From: Halospeciosus flavus
Lineage (GTDB): Archaea > Halobacteriota > Halobacteria > Halobacteriales > Halobacteriaceae
NCBI RefSeq assembly: GCF_029814175.1
Contig: NZ_CP122312.1
Location: 1,550,001-1,614,000, forward strand
DNA: 64,000 nt
Direction of reading: 5' to 3'
Below, piece after piece: positions 41,707-51,175 of this stretch. Numbering within the stretch: position 1 is the stretch's first letter; the number at the start of each line of letters is the position of its first letter. The notes beneath the pieces were generated by a model that saw only the letters and a list, made by a program, of their open reading frames with translations, had not been told where the DNA came from and did no database searches. A program made the translations under genes and the position numbers.

Positions 41707-41830
41707 GCTACTCGGTCGTACCGCATACAGAGAGATAATATTTGTGGTTCTGTTTGATTACTACAGGGCATTCGTCCCGTCGCTTCGTTCACCCGAAACC
41801 TCTTATGAGCTTGCGCCCTAGCAATATTCG

Positions 41831-43045
41831 ATGACTGACAGCGTGGACGACGCCGAGCTGCCCTTCGACGATGGGGCCTCCAAGCAGGAGAAGATCGAAG
41901 CCCTGCAGGAGCGGCTCGACGTCCTCGAGGAGCAAAACGAGGAGATGCGCGACGAGCTCCTCGACGCCAACGCCGAGAACAACAAGTACCAGCAGAAGTT
42001 GGAGCGCCTCTCCCACGAGAACAAGAAGCTCAAGCAGTCGCCGCTGTTCGTCGCGACGGTCCAAGAGCTCAACGACGAGGGCGCGATCATCAAACAGCAC
42101 GGGAACAACCAGGAGGCACTCACCGAGGTCACCGAGGAGATGCACGAGGACCTCGAACCCGGTGCCCGCGTCGCCGTCAACAACTCCCTCTCCGTGGTCA
42201 AACGCCTCGACGACGAGGCCGACGTCCGCGCGAAGGTGATGCAGGTCGAACAGAACCCCGACGTCGGCTACGAGGACATCGGTGGACTCGACGAGCAGCT
42301 CCGCGAGGTGCGCGAGACCGTCGAGATGCCGATGGAGAACCCCGAACTCTTCGACTCGGTCGGCATCAAGCCGCCGAGCGGCGTGCTCCTCTACGGGCCG
42401 CCGGGGACGGGGAAGACGATGATGGCGAAGGCCGTCGCCGCCCAGACCGACGCGACCTTCATCAAGATGGCCGGCTCCGAGTTGGTCCACAAGTTCATCG
42501 GTGAGGGCGCCAAGCTCGTCCGCGACCTCTTCCAGGTCGCCCGCGACCACGAGCCAGCGGTCGTCTTCATCGACGAGATCGACGCCATCGCGTCGAAGCG
42601 GACGGACTCGAAGACCTCCGGCGACGCCGAGGTCCAGCGCACGATGATGCAACTCCTCTCCGAGATGGACGGCTTCGACGAACGCGGAGACATCCGCATC
42701 ATTGCGGCGACCAACCGCTTCGACATGCTCGACCGCGCCATCCTCCGGCCCGGTCGCTTCGACCGTCTCATCGAGGTCCCCAAGCCCGACGAGGTCGGTC
42801 GCGAACAGATCTTCGAGATCCACACGCGCGGCATGAACCTCGCCGACGACGTGGACCTCGGGACGCTGGCGCGGGAGACCGACGAACTCTCCGGCGCCGA
42901 CGTGAAGGCCATCTGTACGGAGGCCGGGATGTACGCCATCCGCGACGACCGTGAAGAGATCACGATGGAGGACTTCCGCCGCGCCGAGAAGAAACTCGAA
43001 CAGAGTGACACCGACGCCGGCGAAGTCTCGAAAACCTTCGCGTAA
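41831..43045 (+). CDS. pan: Proteasome-activating nucleotidase PAN
   Basis: A 404-aa AAA ATPase that unfolds substrates for the 20S proteasome. N-terminal coiled coil (residues 15-60), OB domain, then Walker A GPPGTGKT, Walker B VVFIDEIDAIASKR and an arginine-finger region (RPGRFDRLIEV). The C-terminus is SKTFA; a canonical HbYX gate-opening tail (hydrophobic-Tyr-any) is not present, though Phe takes the Tyr place. A CTCTTATGA box lies about 30 bases upstream. Confidence 0.95.
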   Translation: MTDSVDDAELPFDDGASKQEKIEALQERLDVLEEQNEEMRDELLDANAENNKYQQKLERLSHENKKLKQSPLFVATVQELNDEGAIIKQHGNNQEALTEVTEEMHEDLEPGARVAVNNSLSVVKRLDDEADVRAKVMQVEQNPDVGYEDIGGLDEQLREVRETVEMPMENPELFDSVGIKPPSGVLLYGPPGTGKTMMAKAVAAQTDATFIKMAGSELVHKFIGEGAKLVRDLFQVARDHEPAVVFIDEIDAIASKRTDSKTSGDAEVQRTMMQLLSEMDGFDERGDIRIIAATNRFDMLDRAILRPGRFDRLIEVPKPDEVGREQIFEIHTRGMNLADDVDLGTLARETDELSGADVKAICTEAGMYAIRDDREEITMEDFRRAEKKLEQSDTDAGEVSKTFA

Positions 43046-43148
43046 GCGACCTCGCTCCTCCCCTCACTCTCCTCACTCTCGCTCTCGCCTCCCGTTCTCG
43101 CGACGCCGCGTAGTACGACTTAAGTCACTCCGTATCGAGGATGCAGGT

Positions 43149-43283
43149 ATGGCAGCAATCGACACGGAACACCCCTCCTGGCGGGTGGCCGCGGGAACGT
43201 TCGTGAGCTACGGAATTCTCCTCGCCGTCGTCACCGTCCTCCTCTTCCTCGTCCCCTACGCCGTCTTCGCCTTCGGGCTGTAG
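43149..43283 (+). CDS. 44-aa single/dual-TM protein
   Basis: ATG 43149 opens a 44-codon frame: MAAIDTEHPSWRVAAGTF, then a membrane segment of about 25 residues (YGILLAVVTVLLFLVPYAVFAF). A TTAAG-type box lies about 28 bases upstream, supporting a real gene. Function unknown. Confidence 0.65.
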   Translation: MAAIDTEHPSWRVAAGTFVSYGILLAVVTVLLFLVPYAVFAFGL

Positions 43284-43336
43284 CGGACGCTCGGGGACGT
43301 GATTCCGAGTCGGCTAAAAGCGACGTCGCCGGACGA

Positions 43337-43534
43337 CTACTGCAGGATGTCGCCGATACGGCGCGGTTCGCCCGACAGCGCGGGGTTCGGTTCGACGAGT
43401 TTCAGGACCTCGTGGTCCGTGACGTCGGTGTACTCTTTCTGCGTCGCGTCTTCGATGAGGTCGCGTTCCATGCGGAACTCGGTGCCCTCGAAGACCACGT
43501 CGACGCCGTCCTCTTCGAAGGAGAGGGCAGTCAT
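43337..43534 (-). CDS. Conserved haloarchaeal protein (possibly DUF5800)
   Basis: A 65-aa protein from ATG 43532-43534 (MTALSFEEDG), core VFEGTEFRMERDLIEDATQK and end LSGEPRRIGDIL. From memory it resembles DUF5800, a small haloarchaeal family of unknown function; not verified. Confidence 0.7.
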   Translation of the reverse strand: MTALSFEEDGVDVVFEGTEFRMERDLIEDATQKEYTDVTDHEVLKLVEPNPALSGEPRRIGDILQ

Positions 43535-43625
43535 ATACACGGGAATAGGGGACGAACCGGTAAAAATCCCGCGTCAGAGGGCGAGACCCACAACCGCCAA
43601 GTCCCGTCCGAGCGAGGCGTCGGCT

Positions 43626-44540
43626 ATGGAGGTCCCCGACGAACTCGAAACCCGCCGCCTCGCCGTCTTCCTCGCCGTCTCGTTCGGCGTCGCGTGGGCC
43701 GTCGGCGCGTACATCTACGCGACTGGCGGTCTCGGTCAGTCGACGTCACTCCTCCCGGGCGTCTCCGTCCCGCGAGTGCTCGTCCTCCTCGTCGTCGGCT
43801 ACATGTGGGCACCGGCGCTCGGGAACGTCGTCGCTCGCCTCGTGACGGACGAAGGGCGCGAGAACCACCTGCTCCGTCTCCACCTCCGCGAGCGCTGGCG
43901 GGTCTGGCTCGCCGCCTGGGTCGGACCGGTCGTCCTCACGCTGCTCGGCGTCGGCCTCTACTTCGCCACCTTCCCGGGTCGATTCTCCTTCGCGCCGATT
44001 CGCGAACTCCTCGGTCCCCAGTCCCCGCTCTCCCCCGCGACGTTCGTCCTGGTACAGGTCGTCCAGGCCACGCTCCTCGCACCGGTGATCAACGCCGTCG
44101 CGACGTTCGGCGAGGAGTTCGGCTGGCGCGGCTACCTCCTACCGAAACTCCTCCCGCTCGGCCGTCGCGAGGCCGTCCTCGTCTCGGGCGTCGTCTGGGG
44201 CGTCTGGCACTGGCCGGTCATCTACATGGGGTACAACTACGGCGTCGGCTATCCCGGCGCGCCGTGGACCGGGATGCTCGCGATGGTCGTCTTCGCGGTC
44301 GGCGTCGGTGCGTTCCTCTCGTGGGCGACGCTCCGGTCGGGGAGCGTCTGGCCCGCCGTCGTCGGCCACGGGTCGGTCAACGGCATCGGCGCCATCGGGA
44401 CGTTCCTCGTCGTCGGGTCACCCTCGCCGCTGCTCGGCCCGGGCGCGACCGGAGTGCTCGTCGCGCTCCCGTGGCTTGTCGTCACGGTGTGGCTCCTCGC
44501 CGACGCCGACCGGTTGGCCCCCGTCGAACCGTCCGGGTAA
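43626..44540 (+). CDS. CPBP-family intramembrane metalloprotease
   Basis: A 304-aa protein with about eight membrane segments and the CPBP/Abi motifs: EEFGWRGYLLP (Glu-Glu-x3-Arg), then WGVWHWP (His) and a late GHGSVN. The ATG at 43626 begins MEVPDELETRR. These proteases include CAAX-type and bacteriocin-immunity enzymes; substrate here unknown. Confidence 0.9.
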   Translation: MEVPDELETRRLAVFLAVSFGVAWAVGAYIYATGGLGQSTSLLPGVSVPRVLVLLVVGYMWAPALGNVVARLVTDEGRENHLLRLHLRERWRVWLAAWVGPVVLTLLGVGLYFATFPGRFSFAPIRELLGPQSPLSPATFVLVQVVQATLLAPVINAVATFGEEFGWRGYLLPKLLPLGRREAVLVSGVVWGVWHWPVIYMGYNYGVGYPGAPWTGMLAMVVFAVGVGAFLSWATLRSGSVWPAVVGHGSVNGIGAIGTFLVVGSPSPLLGPGATGVLVALPWLVVTVWLLADADRLAPVEPSG

Positions 44541-44553
44541 CCGACACACGGGA

Positions 44554-44560
44554 CGTTTAT
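44554..44560 (+). promoter_or_regulatory. TATA box favouring GTG 44586 start
   Basis: GTTTATACC centred at about 44557 puts the transcript start near 44583, at the GTG at 44586. A GGAGG at 44563-44567 would instead suit the TTG at 44577, so either start is possible. Confidence 0.5.
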
Positions 44561-44585
44561 ACCGGAGGGGTTCCTGTTGGCGGAT

Positions 44586-45431
44586 GTGTTCGGTTCGGAC
44601 CCCCTCGACGCACTCGTCATCCCGGACGAGACGACGGTCGAAGAGCACGACCTCGTCACCGACGGCGACGTGCTCGTCGGCGGCCAGAGTACCGTCGAGT
44701 TCGGGGTCCGCGGCGTGAACGTCGTCGCCGGCGAGCGCGTCCGTTTCGGCGGCGACATCGAGGCGGAGGGCGACTGCCGTCTCGACATGTGGTGTGAGGT
44801 CGACGGCAACGTCCTCGTCGGGAAGGACGCCTACCTCGGCGAACGAGTGAAAGTCGACGGCCGCCTCGTCGTCGGCGGCGACCTCGACATCGGCGACGAC
44901 GTGAACATCGAGGAAGGCTTCGAGGCCAACGGCTGGATCGTCATCCGCAATCCGATGCCGACGGTCGTCTTCTTCATGGCCTACCTCGCCCACTTGTTGC
45001 AACTCGGCGAGGAGGAGGAGGCGAAGGAACTCGCCGACGAACTCACCGCCGAGGAGGAGCACCCGCCCGTGCGCATCCCGCGCTCGGCGCACGTCAGCGA
45101 CGACGCCTGGCGCGTCTCCACGCCCGCGGAGATCGGCGACGACTGTCGCCTCCACGGCAACATCCGCGCCCGGGAGATCGAAGTCGGCGAGAACAACAAC
45201 CTCTTCGGCAGTCTGCGCGCCCAGGGCGACGTCCACGTCGGCCCCGAGACGAAGGTCCACGGCGACGTGACGACGCGCGGCGGCGACGTCGTCGTCGACG
45301 AGGGCGCACTCGTCCTCGGCGACGTCTCCGGCGACAACGTCGAGATCCGGGAGGGTGCGACCGTCGACGGTTCGATTCGCGCGACCGGCGAGATGCGCCT
45401 CGCCAGCGACGTCCGACGCGAACCGGAGTGA
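44586..45431 (+). CDS. Bactofilin-like polymer-forming protein
   Basis: A 281-aa protein made almost entirely of short beta-helix repeats with a V-x-G-D/ V-G period (GDVLVGGQSTVEFGV, VKVDGRLVVGGDLDIGDDV, VEIREGATVDGSIRATG), interrupted by a helical linker at about 130-160. It resembles bactofilins/DUF342-like cytoskeletal polymers. Start at GTG 44586 gives MFGSDPLDALVIPD; TTG 44577 would add three residues. Confidence 0.8.
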   Translation: MFGSDPLDALVIPDETTVEEHDLVTDGDVLVGGQSTVEFGVRGVNVVAGERVRFGGDIEAEGDCRLDMWCEVDGNVLVGKDAYLGERVKVDGRLVVGGDLDIGDDVNIEEGFEANGWIVIRNPMPTVVFFMAYLAHLLQLGEEEEAKELADELTAEEEHPPVRIPRSAHVSDDAWRVSTPAEIGDDCRLHGNIRAREIEVGENNNLFGSLRAQGDVHVGPETKVHGDVTTRGGDVVVDEGALVLGDVSGDNVEIREGATVDGSIRATGEMRLASDVRREPE

Positions 45432-45508
45432 GTGCGAGAGAGCGAACGCGGCGGGCGCCGTCGAGCGCGGTCGGGAGACTTTTGCACGCGGCCGTCGGTC
45501 CCTCCGAC

Positions 45509-45934
45509 ATGGTCGACAACGACCCGAGCGCACACCACTTCGGTACGACCGTCTCCGACCTCGACGCGGCCGTCGACTTCTACACGGACGTCTTCGGCTT
45601 CGACGTCGCGGGCCGCTTCGAGATCGGCGACGAGAACTTCGCGACCGGCGTCGACGTCGAGGGGGCGACCGGTTCGTTCGCCCACCTGGACGGTGACGGC
45701 GCCATCGTCGAACTCGTCGAGTACGACCCGGCGGGCGAGGACCGGACGGGTCTCGACGTCAACGACACCGGTGCGAAGCACCTCGGCGTCTCCGTCGACG
45801 ACGCCGACGCCTTCTACGCGGACCTCCCCGACGACGTCGAGACGCTGAGCGAGCCGCAGACGACCGCGAGCGGCGCGACCATCTTCTTCGTCCGCGACCC
45901 CGACGACAACCTCGTCGAGGTCATCGAGCCCTGA
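45509..45934 (+). CDS. VOC/glyoxalase-family protein
   Basis: A 141-aa single VOC domain pair: AHHFGTTVSDLDAAVDFYTDVFGFDV, a second half KHLGVSVDDADAFYADLP and DPDDNLVEVIEP. Candidate metal ligands are the His in HHFG, Glu in VELVEY, His in KHLGV and Glu in VEVIE. Lyase or dioxygenase; substrate unknown. Confidence 0.9.
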   Translation: MVDNDPSAHHFGTTVSDLDAAVDFYTDVFGFDVAGRFEIGDENFATGVDVEGATGSFAHLDGDGAIVELVEYDPAGEDRTGLDVNDTGAKHLGVSVDDADAFYADLPDDVETLSEPQTTASGATIFFVRDPDDNLVEVIEP

Positions 45935-45984
45935 GGACCGCTCCGACCGAAACCCCCTTTTCCCGGAATCCTGTACGTACGGAT

Positions 45985-47166
45985 ATGCTCTCTATCGCGC
46001 TTGCCGGCAAGCCCAACGCCGGCAAGTCGACCTTCTACACGGCCGCGACGATGGCCGAGGTGGACGTCGCGAACTACCCGTTCACCACCATCGACGCGAA
46101 CCGCGGCGTGAGCCACGTCCGGACGGAGTGCCCCTGCCTGGAACGCGACGAGCGGTGTGGCGACGAACACTGCCGCGACGGGAAGCGCTACGTCCCCATC
46201 GAACTCCTCGACGTCGCTGGACTCGTCCCCGGCGCCCACGAGGGGAAGGGCCTCGGCAACCAGTTCCTCGACGAACTCACCAACGCGGACGCCATCGTCA
46301 ACGTCGTCGACGCCTCCGGCGGGACGAACGCGGAGGGCGAACCGGTCGAGATCGGTAGCCGCGACCCGCTCGACGACATCGACTTCGTCGAAGAGGAGAT
46401 GGACCTCTGGCTCGCGAGCATCGTCGACCGCAACTGGGAGAAGATCGAACGCCAGGCGCGCTCGCCGGGGTTCGACATCGACGAGGCGCTCGCGGACATG
46501 CTCACCGGCTTCGGCGCCACCGAGTACGACGTCGCCGCCAGCCTCCGCGAACTCGACTACCCCGAGAACCCACAGGCGTGGACCGACGAGGACCGCGAAG
46601 CGCTCGCCGTCGAGATTCGCCAGCGGACCAAGCCCATCGTCGTCGTCGCGAACAAGATCGACGTCGCCCCCGAGGAGAACGTCGAGAAACTCCTGAACCT
46701 CGACAAGCCCGTAATCCCGGCGACCGCACAGGGCGAACTCGCCCTCCGTCGCGGGGCCGAGGCCGGCGCCATCGACTACGACCCCGGCGACGAGGAGTTC
46801 GAGGTCGTCGGTGACCTCCCCGAGCAGCAACGCCAACTCCTCTCGGATCTCCGCGAGACGATGGACGAGTACGGCGGGACCGGCGTGCAGGGCGCGCTGA
46901 ACCACGCCGTCTACGACCTGCTCGACATGGTCACCGCCTATCCCGTCCAGGACGCGACCCACTGGACCGACGCGCAGGGCAACGTCCTCCCCGACGCCCA
47001 CCTGCTCCCCCGCGGGTCGACGCCGAAGGACCTCGCCTACGCCGTCCACTCCGACATCGGCGACGGCTACCTCCACGCGGTGAACGCGAAGACGAACCGC
47101 GAGGTCGCCGACAGCTACGAACTGGAGGAAGGCGACGTCGTGAAGATCGTCTCGACGGCGAAGTAG
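45985..47166 (+). CDS. OBG/YchF-type GTPase (archaeal Ygr210 group)
   Basis: A 393-aa P-loop GTPase. G1 GKPNAGKST, G3 LDVAGLVPGAHEGKGLGNQFL, G4 NKID, and a C-terminal TGS domain (LLPRGSTPKDLAYAVHSDIGDGYLHAVNAKTNREVADSYEL). Member of the universally conserved OBG-HflX family linked to ribosomes. Confidence 0.93.
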   Translation: MLSIALAGKPNAGKSTFYTAATMAEVDVANYPFTTIDANRGVSHVRTECPCLERDERCGDEHCRDGKRYVPIELLDVAGLVPGAHEGKGLGNQFLDELTNADAIVNVVDASGGTNAEGEPVEIGSRDPLDDIDFVEEEMDLWLASIVDRNWEKIERQARSPGFDIDEALADMLTGFGATEYDVAASLRELDYPENPQAWTDEDREALAVEIRQRTKPIVVVANKIDVAPEENVEKLLNLDKPVIPATAQGELALRRGAEAGAIDYDPGDEEFEVVGDLPEQQRQLLSDLRETMDEYGGTGVQGALNHAVYDLLDMVTAYPVQDATHWTDAQGNVLPDAHLLPRGSTPKDLAYAVHSDIGDGYLHAVNAKTNREVADSYELEEGDVVKIVSTAK

Positions 47167-47181
47167 CTGGCGGGCGGGCGA

Positions 47182-47937
47182 TCAGGCGGCGTCTTCTGGC
47201 TCGACCGTTTCGAGGCGTTCTTCGAGCCACGAGACGGCCTTCGACACTTCGTCGAGGTCCGTCCCGGTCACCTTCACGCTGTTCGGTCCCTCCTCGGAGG
47301 GATAACTCCCGACGGCGACGTCGAAGGTGTCGTGGAGTTCCGCGAGGAGGTCGGTGATGGCGCCCTCCGGGGCCGGGGTGTAGATCCGCTCCGAGACGAC
47401 GTCGCCACCGAACTCGTCGGCGACCGTCTCGAAGACGGCCTTCATCTCCGCGGGGATGCCCGGCGTGACGTAGACGGTCGCCCCGTCCGCGTCGACGGCA
47501 CACCCCGGCGCGAGACCGGCCTCGTTCTCCAGGACGCGTGCACCCTCCGGGACGGACGCCCACGCGTCGACGTCCAAGTCGAGGTCGTACGCGTCGACGA
47601 GTTCGGGGTTCGCGTCGCGGAACTCGGCGGCGGTGCAAATCACGGCGTCCTTCGCGTCGGGGTCGACGACGAGGTCTCTCCCGAGGGCGTCCGCGACGGC
47701 GTCCATCGTCACGTCGTCGTGGGTTCCGCCGAGGCCGCCCGTGACGACGACGGCGTCGAAGCGGTCGGCCCACTGGCGGACGTAGTCGGCGATGACTCCA
47801 CGGTCGTCGGGGACGACGAGAATCCGGGTGACGGTCGCGCCACGGGCCGTCACCTGGCGAGCGAGCCACGTCGCGTTCGTGTTCTCGGTGTCGCCCGAGA
47901 GCAACTCGTCGCCGACGGTCAGGATGGCGACCTCCAT
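47182..47937 (-). CDS. MoCF/CinA N-terminal domain protein
   Basis: A 251-aa protein with the molybdopterin-binding-like fold: ILTVGDELLSGDTENTN, TGGLGGTHDDVT and VYVTPGIPAEM. Stand-alone proteins of this kind are annotated as competence/damage-inducible CinA-like or molybdopterin-binding; the pyrophosphatase activity known for CinA domains may apply. Convergent with the GTPase. Confidence 0.88.
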   Translation of the reverse strand: MEVAILTVGDELLSGDTENTNATWLARQVTARGATVTRILVVPDDRGVIADYVRQWADRFDAVVVTGGLGGTHDDVTMDAVADALGRDLVVDPDAKDAVICTAAEFRDANPELVDAYDLDLDVDAWASVPEGARVLENEAGLAPGCAVDADGATVYVTPGIPAEMKAVFETVADEFGGDVVSERIYTPAPEGAITDLLAELHDTFDVAVGSYPSEEGPNSVKVTGTDLDEVSKAVSWLEERLETVEPEDAA

Positions 47938-48037
47938 ACACCTCTCGTGACGCGACGGCGTGAAAAAGACTCGCGGTACGTCGTGCAGAGGCGACGCAGC
48001 ACTGTGACGAGGACGGCGGCGGGGACGACGAAGCCCG

Positions 48038-48169
48038 TCAGCTCCCGAGACTCGGCGACGGGCCCCGGTCCCGCTCGCCGGTCCCGTCGATGATCTGGTG
48101 GATGATGCTATCGATGTCCGGGGGACTCTCTTCCTCCGGTTCGTCGCTCGGGTAGTGTGGGACGGGCAT
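48038..48169 (-). CDS. Putative 43-aa protein
   Basis: ATG 48167-48169 opens a 43-codon acidic frame, MPVPHYPSDEPEEESPPDID followed by SIIHQIIDGTGERDRG. An AT-rich box AAAGTATATCAC lies 11-22 bases upstream and there is little other use for the gap. May be a real small protein. Confidence 0.45.
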   Translation of the reverse strand: MPVPHYPSDEPEEESPPDIDSIIHQIIDGTGERDRGPSPSLGS

Positions 48170-48260
48170 AGCTCACGCGTGATATACTTTGTGGGCCAGA
48201 TACGTAAATCTCTAGCCTCCCGTCACGCGACCAACAAGAAGGGAGAGAAGGAGAAGGAGG

Positions 48261-49382
48261 TTAGCGGACGGCCTCGGTAGCCTCCCGCATCACGTCGAGT
48301 GCCGCCTCGATCTCGTCGAGACTGGTGGCGTAGGAGATGCGGGCGTACCCTTCGCCGTAGCGGCCGAACGCTTCGCCGGGAACGACGACGACGCCGCGGT
48401 CGACGACCTCGTCGACCCACCCTTCGGGGACCTTCGGCATCGCGTAGAAGGCGCCCTCCGGCGTCGGGACCTCCAGACCCATGTCTTCGAGGCCGTCGAG
48501 GAGGACGTCGCGGCGCTCGGCGAACGCCTCGACCATCTCGTCGACTGGCTCCTGCGGGCCGGTGAGCGCCGCCTCGGCGGCGTACTGGGCGGGCGCGGAA
48601 GCACAGGCCTGGACGTACTGGTGGACGCGGAGCATCCGCTCGACGCGGCGGGGACTGCCGGCGACCCACCCGAGGCGCCACCCGGTCATCGAGTAGGCCT
48701 TCGAACAACCGTTGACGACGACCACGTTGTCCGTCTCCGCGAACTCCATGGGGGAGCGGTGCTCGCCCTCGAAGACGATGTGTTCGTACATCTCGTCGGA
48801 GATGCAGAGCACGTCGTGCTCGTCGGCGATGCGGGCGAACTCCTTCATATCCTCGACAGACTGGACCGCGCCCGTCGGGTTCGCGGGGGAGTTGACGACG
48901 AACGCGGCCGTGTCCTCGGTGATGCGCTCCTCGACCGTCGCGGGGTCGAGCGTGAGGTCCTCGCGGAGCGGGAGGCCAACGGGTTCGCCGCCGGCGAGGT
49001 TGGTGAGCGCCTCGTAGGAGACGAAGCCGGGGTCGGGGAAGAGCACCTCTTCGCCGTCGTCGACGTGTGCCTCGATGGCGAGGTGGAGCGCCTCGCTCCC
49101 GCCGGCGGTGGCGATGACGCTCCCCTCCTCCAGGTCGAGGTCGTTGTCGCGGGCGTGTTTCTCGCGGATGGCGTCGGTGAGCGCCTCCATCCCGTAGTTC
49201 GACGTGTAGGCGTCGGTTTTCCCGGACTCGATAGCCTCGACGGCCGCCTCGCGGGCGTGGCGGGGCGTCGGGAAGTCCGGTTGGCCGAGTCCGAGGTTGA
49301 TGGCGTCCTCGTCGGCGGCTTCGAACACCTCGCGGATGCCGCTGATCGAGATCCGTTCGACGCGTTCCGAGAAGTCGGTCAT
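48261..49382 (-). CDS. Class I/II aminotransferase (aspartate family)
   Basis: A 373-aa fold-type I PLP enzyme: LGLGQPDFPTP, the NSPANPTGA region, the Schiff-base Lys in NGCSKAYSMTGWRLGW, and Arg-containing YARISYATS. ATG 49382 begins MTDFSERVERIS. Aspartate or related 2-oxo acid aminotransferase; exact substrate not determinable. Confidence 0.93.
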   Translation of the reverse strand: MTDFSERVERISISGIREVFEAADEDAINLGLGQPDFPTPRHAREAAVEAIESGKTDAYTSNYGMEALTDAIREKHARDNDLDLEEGSVIATAGGSEALHLAIEAHVDDGEEVLFPDPGFVSYEALTNLAGGEPVGLPLREDLTLDPATVEERITEDTAAFVVNSPANPTGAVQSVEDMKEFARIADEHDVLCISDEMYEHIVFEGEHRSPMEFAETDNVVVVNGCSKAYSMTGWRLGWVAGSPRRVERMLRVHQYVQACASAPAQYAAEAALTGPQEPVDEMVEAFAERRDVLLDGLEDMGLEVPTPEGAFYAMPKVPEGWVDEVVDRGVVVVPGEAFGRYGEGYARISYATSLDEIEAALDVMREATEAVR

Positions 49383-49574
49383 GTGGGAGGGAGCGACGGC
49401 GAGCGCCAAAAGTCTGCGGTTTTCGGCGACGCCGACTCGGCCCCACCGCTGGGCGTGTGGCGAACAGGGGCACCACCACCCCGACACGGGTCGCCGCGCT
49501 CCCGCGAACCGTGCCGGACCGTCGTCAGGTCACGACGTGGAGTCGTCCCGTCCTACTACGTGAACCTTCGGCCG

Positions 49575-49913
49575 CTACGGCGTGATGTAGGCGTACCCCT
49601 CGTCCTGGAGTTTGGTCAGGAGGCCGACGCCCGAGGGGACGACGCGGACGCGCTCGCGGACGTCGCTCGCGTCCAGATCGCGCGCGTGCAAGGAGTTCTG
49701 ACAGACGAAGAAGTCGACGCCGTCGTCTTGGAGGTCCGCGACGCGCTCGGCGAGTTCGTCGTCGCCTTCTACCGTGAGTAGTGGGGCGGCGTCGCCGTTG
49801 AGGAGGACCGCGACGTCGTCCATCTCCACGGAATCGTCGGCGAGGGGGTTCTCGACGTTGGCGAGGACGTGTCCGTTCTCGGCCGGGTCGGAGTTGTGGA
49901 AGACGGTCTGCAC
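49575..49913 (-). CDS. DsrE-family protein
   Basis: A 112-aa DsrE/DsrF-like protein: MQTVFHNSDPAENGHVLANVENPLADD, VAVLLNGDAAPLL, and the Cys position in DFFVCQNSLHARDLD. The start is a GTG at 49911-49913; the frame could extend to an ATG at 50045. Sulfur-carrier proteins of this family carry a Cys at this place. Monocistronic; 190 bases of unremarkable sequence separate it from the aminotransferase. Confidence 0.82.
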   Translation of the reverse strand: MQTVFHNSDPAENGHVLANVENPLADDSVEMDDVAVLLNGDAAPLLTVEGDDELAERVADLQDDGVDFFVCQNSLHARDLDASDVRERVRVVPSGVGLLTKLQDEGYAYITP

Positions 49914-50134
49914 GTCCGAGTCGACCCGCGCCGCGTACGTGAACGTGACGGTCGGGGTGGAGAATACTGCCGGTATGTACGACACTGGACTGCCGGAAGA
50001 GAGACCCTGAATCGGCCATATCCTCGTCTCGGGGCCTACTCCCATCTATTCGCCGCGATACTCGGCGTCATTGGTTGGGGCTTCCTTCTCCGAAGTCTAC
50101 GCCGGGAAAACCCTGGGACCCTTCTCTCCGCCCA

Positions 50135-51175
50135 ATGAGGCACTCGTTCGAGCAGTCACGACGTACGTTTCTGAAGACGACCGGTGCTGCCGGGGCGGCG
50201 GGCCTGACCGGTCTCGCGGGCTGTGCCGGGGGCAGTCCCGACGAACTGACGGTCGCCTACATGCCGATTTACCCCGACATGCAGCACTTCGTCATGGAGA
50301 AGGAGGGGTACTACGGCGAACTCGACGCCGAGGTGAAGGCGACCGAGTTCACCGACGGGCCGAGCATCATCCAGGCGTACGCGGGCGGCGGTTTCGACGT
50401 CGCGCTGTTCGGCATCGTTCCCGCGCTCATCACGATCGCCAAGACCGGTTCCTCGAAGGTGACCGCCGCGAACATCCAGAACGCGATGAAGATTCTGGCG
50501 AGCGACGAGTTCGCCGACATGTACGCCGAACACGGCGCCGACGCCTTCCAGGAGTTCGAAGAACAGAAGGGGCGGAAGTTCACCTTCGGGACGTTCCCCT
50601 CGGGGAGCACGCCCGACATCCTCCTGCGCTACTGGCTACGTAACGAACTCGGACTCGACCCGCAGACCGCGGTGAACATCAAAGGTCTCGGCGGCGCCGG
50701 TCCCGTCCGGCAGGCGCTCCTCGCCGGCGAGATCGACGGGACCTCCATCATGGAACCGATTCCGACCATCATCGAGGCGAAGGACGCGCCCTTCCAGTCC
50801 ATCGCGTGGGCCGGCAACTTCATGCCCGGGCAACCCGCCGCCGTCGCACTGATGCGCGACGACCTCCGGAAGAACCGGACGGACCTCGCCGAGGGGTTCG
50901 TCGAACAGCACGTCCGCGCGACGAACTTCACGCACGACAACCCCGACGCCGCCGCGAAGGACGCGGCTCAGGTCATCGGGACGGACGTGCTCCCGGTCGA
51001 CATCGCCCAGCAGGCCATGCAGTCGAAGGCGTCGGACTTCATCTCGAACCCCCACGAGATCGCAGAGCCCACGAAGGTGTTCGCCGAGTACACGAGTCGG
51101 CTGAAGGGCATCGAGAAGCTAAGTAACGACCAGGTGTTCGACTTCAGCGTCTACGACTCCGTGGTCGAAGAATGA
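50135..51175 (+). CDS. ABC transporter substrate-binding lipoprotein (NMT1/SsuA-like)
   Basis: A 346-aa protein with a Tat lipoprotein signal ([12 protein letters not shown]...LAGCAGG). The mature part fits the NMT1/THI5/SsuA-type periplasmic-binding fold: [68 protein letters not shown]. Substrate unknown (nitrate-, sulfonate- and thiamine-precursor-type importers share it). First gene of a three-gene operon. Confidence 0.9.
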   Translation: MRHSFEQSRRTFLKTTGAAGAAGLTGLAGCAGGSPDELTVAYMPIYPDMQHFVMEKEGYYGELDAEVKATEFTDGPSIIQAYAGGGFDVALFGIVPALITIAKTGSSKVTAANIQNAMKILASDEFADMYAEHGADAFQEFEEQKGRKFTFGTFPSGSTPDILLRYWLRNELGLDPQTAVNIKGLGGAGPVRQALLAGEIDGTSIMEPIPTIIEAKDAPFQSIAWAGNFMPGQPAAVALMRDDLRKNRTDLAEGFVEQHVRATNFTHDNPDAAAKDAAQVIGTDVLPVDIAQQAMQSKASDFISNPHEIAEPTKVFAEYTSRLKGIEKLSNDQVFDFSVYDSVVEE

